Shown piece after piece: positions 63,201 to 64,000 of a DNA stretch of 64,000 bases. The position numbers were made by a program, and so were the translations under genes. The notes under the pieces were generated by a model. That model had not been told where the DNA came from and searched no databases. It saw nothing but the letters and a program-made list of their open reading frames with translations. Within the stretch, counting starts at the first letter, position 1, and each line of letters opens with the position of its first letter. Origin of the DNA: Phycisphaerales bacterium. GTDB taxonomy: Bacteria; Planctomycetota; Phycisphaerae; Sedimentisphaerales; Anaerobacaceae. Location: NCBI GenBank assembly GCA_003170415.1, contig PMZJ01000023.1, forward strand, positions 42,561 to 106,560, in the 5' to 3' direction.

Positions 63201-64000
63201 TCATGTCCTTTCCATCGCGGCGTTGTATTCGCCGCGGCGAGCAGCCCGGTTGCACCTGGCTCGATGATACAGAGCTTGCTGTGCCGCCAACACGTGGGTC
63301 TCCTCGCCTCGCCAAATCTCCAAAGCCGGTTGCTGGATGGCGCGGGCAAATGAAAACGCCAACGCCCAAGGTAATCGCGACTTGAATCTAACATTCATGG
63401 CATTCAAACGGGCCGAGGCCAGTTCGCCGGGTTGGCCGCCCGACAAGAACGCAATCCCCCCAACGGCAGCGGGAACGGCTCGCAAGAGACACTTCACCGT
63501 GGCGTCAGCCACTTCGTCCACCGCTTCCTGCTTGGGGCAGGTCAATCCCGGAAGGACCATGTTGGGCTTGAGGATCATACCCTCCAGCATCACCCGTTGT
63601 GTGTAAAGCTGGTTGAAAACCGTTCGCAGGACTTCCTCCGTTACCTCGTTGCACCGCTCCAGTGTATGCACGTCGTCCATTAGCACTTCCGGTTCGACGA
63701 CGGGGACAAGTCCGGCTTCCTGGCACAACGCGGCATAGCGAACCAATGCCTGCGCGTTGGCCTCGATGCAACCCCGGCTGGGAAGACAATCGCCCACGGT
63801 AATCACCGCTCGCCACTTGGCAAAACGGGCGCCCATTTGAAAATATTCCTTGAGGCGGTCGCGCAATCCATCCAGACCTTCGGTTATTTTTTCTCCGGGA
63901 TGACCTGCCATGTCCTTTGCACCGGTATCAACTTTGATGCCGGGAATGATTCCCGCATCGGTGATGACTTTAACAAAGGGAGTGCCATCTTTCTTCTGCT
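63201..64000 (-). CDS. fbaB: Class I fructose-bisphosphate aldolase, C-terminal part (runs off the window)
   Basis: Cleaves fructose 1,6-bisphosphate to two triose phosphates through a lysine Schiff base. The frame is open to the window edge (GTPFVKVITDAGIIPGIKVDTGAKD, then GEKITEGLDGLRDRLKEYFQMGARFAKWRAVI). MLEGMILKPNMVLPG carries the Schiff-base lysine, and FLSGGQ and the C-terminus LEIWRGEETHVLAAQQALYHRA...GEY are as in animal-type enzymes. An internal ATG at 63911 is not the start. Class I in a bacterium with island neighbours suggests acquisition. Confidence 0.93.
   Translation of the reverse strand, partial: QKKDGTPFVKVITDAGIIPGIKVDTGAKDMAGHPGEKITEGLDGLRDRLKEYFQMGARFAKWRAVITVGDCLPSRGCIEANAQALVRYAALCQEAGLVPVVEPEVLMDDVHTLERCNEVTEEVLRTVFNQLYTQRVMLEGMILKPNMVLPGLTCPKQEAVDEVADATVKCLLRAVPAAVGGIAFLSGGQPGELASARLNAMNVRFKSRLPWALAFSFARAIQQPALEIWRGEETHVLAAQQALYHRARCNRAARRGEYNAAMERT

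Noticed and set aside
55473..64000. Second attachment site for the ssrA island
   Set aside because: No repeat of the tmRNA 3' end was found by eye up to the window edge; it may lie beyond.

Overview
The window looks like a chromosomal piece of a Gram-negative planctomycete, most likely of the Phycisphaerae type. This is an inference. It rests on an lpx cluster with fused LpxC-FabZ, a BamA/OmpH envelope set, DAP-type MurE, EF-hand/dockerin-like tails on a secreted cyclophilin, many secreted sugar-active proteins (Gfo/Idh/MocA, xylose-isomerase-like, GH106-, GH172- and SMP-30-like) and a planctomycete-style integrase fragment. Promoters with near-consensus sigma70 boxes (TTGnnn-16/18-TAnnnT) can be read in front of many genes.

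Layout. 1-3.7 kb: nrdR start (partial), a Tat-exported Gfo/Idh/MocA oxidoreductase, dnaB. 3.8-11.5 kb: outer-membrane biogenesis, bamA - ompH/skp - lpxD - lpxC/fabZ - lpxA - oxidoreductase. 11.5-16.6 kb: two cyclophilins (one with a beta-helix and dockerin-like tail), a cupin, endonuclease V, tatD, yraN. 16.6-22.8 kb, minus strand: a scattered ffh...rpsP...trmD...rplS translation/SRP block, interrupted by a MntA-HepT toxin-antitoxin pair, a DUF2089/membrane-protein pair and a sugar isomerase; rimM is not seen. 22.9-37.4 kb: a GT-C membrane enzyme, yjbQ, a FlgI-like HEAT-repeat lipoprotein, smc, rmuC, a GH106-like protein, recJ, a transglutaminase. 37.5-42.7 kb: murE-murF-mraY and a glycosyltransferase. 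42.8-55 kb: a duplicated-domain secreted protein, ahcY plus a HAD phosphatase, a GH94 phosphorylase, fhs-folD (C1/folate), a GH172-like protein, a MtaA-like methyltransferase and an SMP-30 protein.

At 55.1-55.5 kb lies tmRNA (ssrA). 48 bases past its 3' end is the decayed C-terminal part of a tyrosine integrase. From there to the window end all genes are on the minus strand and form an accessory module: PPK2, a proton-pumping P-type ATPase with a DUF2934 tail, a GH130 enzyme, a phosphomannomutase-like HAD protein, a GH100-like glycosidase and class I fructose-bisphosphate aldolase. A 181-bp direct repeat carrying the DUF2934 module and an integrase scrap brackets PPK2. I read this as an ssrA-integrated island that has lost its mobility.

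A second theme is short palindromic repeats that have entered essential genes or their ribosome-binding sites: at bamA, lpxD/lpxC, yraN, dnaB and murE, where a perfect in-frame palindrome encodes VIPAQAGIQ. I saw no CRISPR array, no rRNA, no tRNA other than tmRNA, and no complete insertion sequence.
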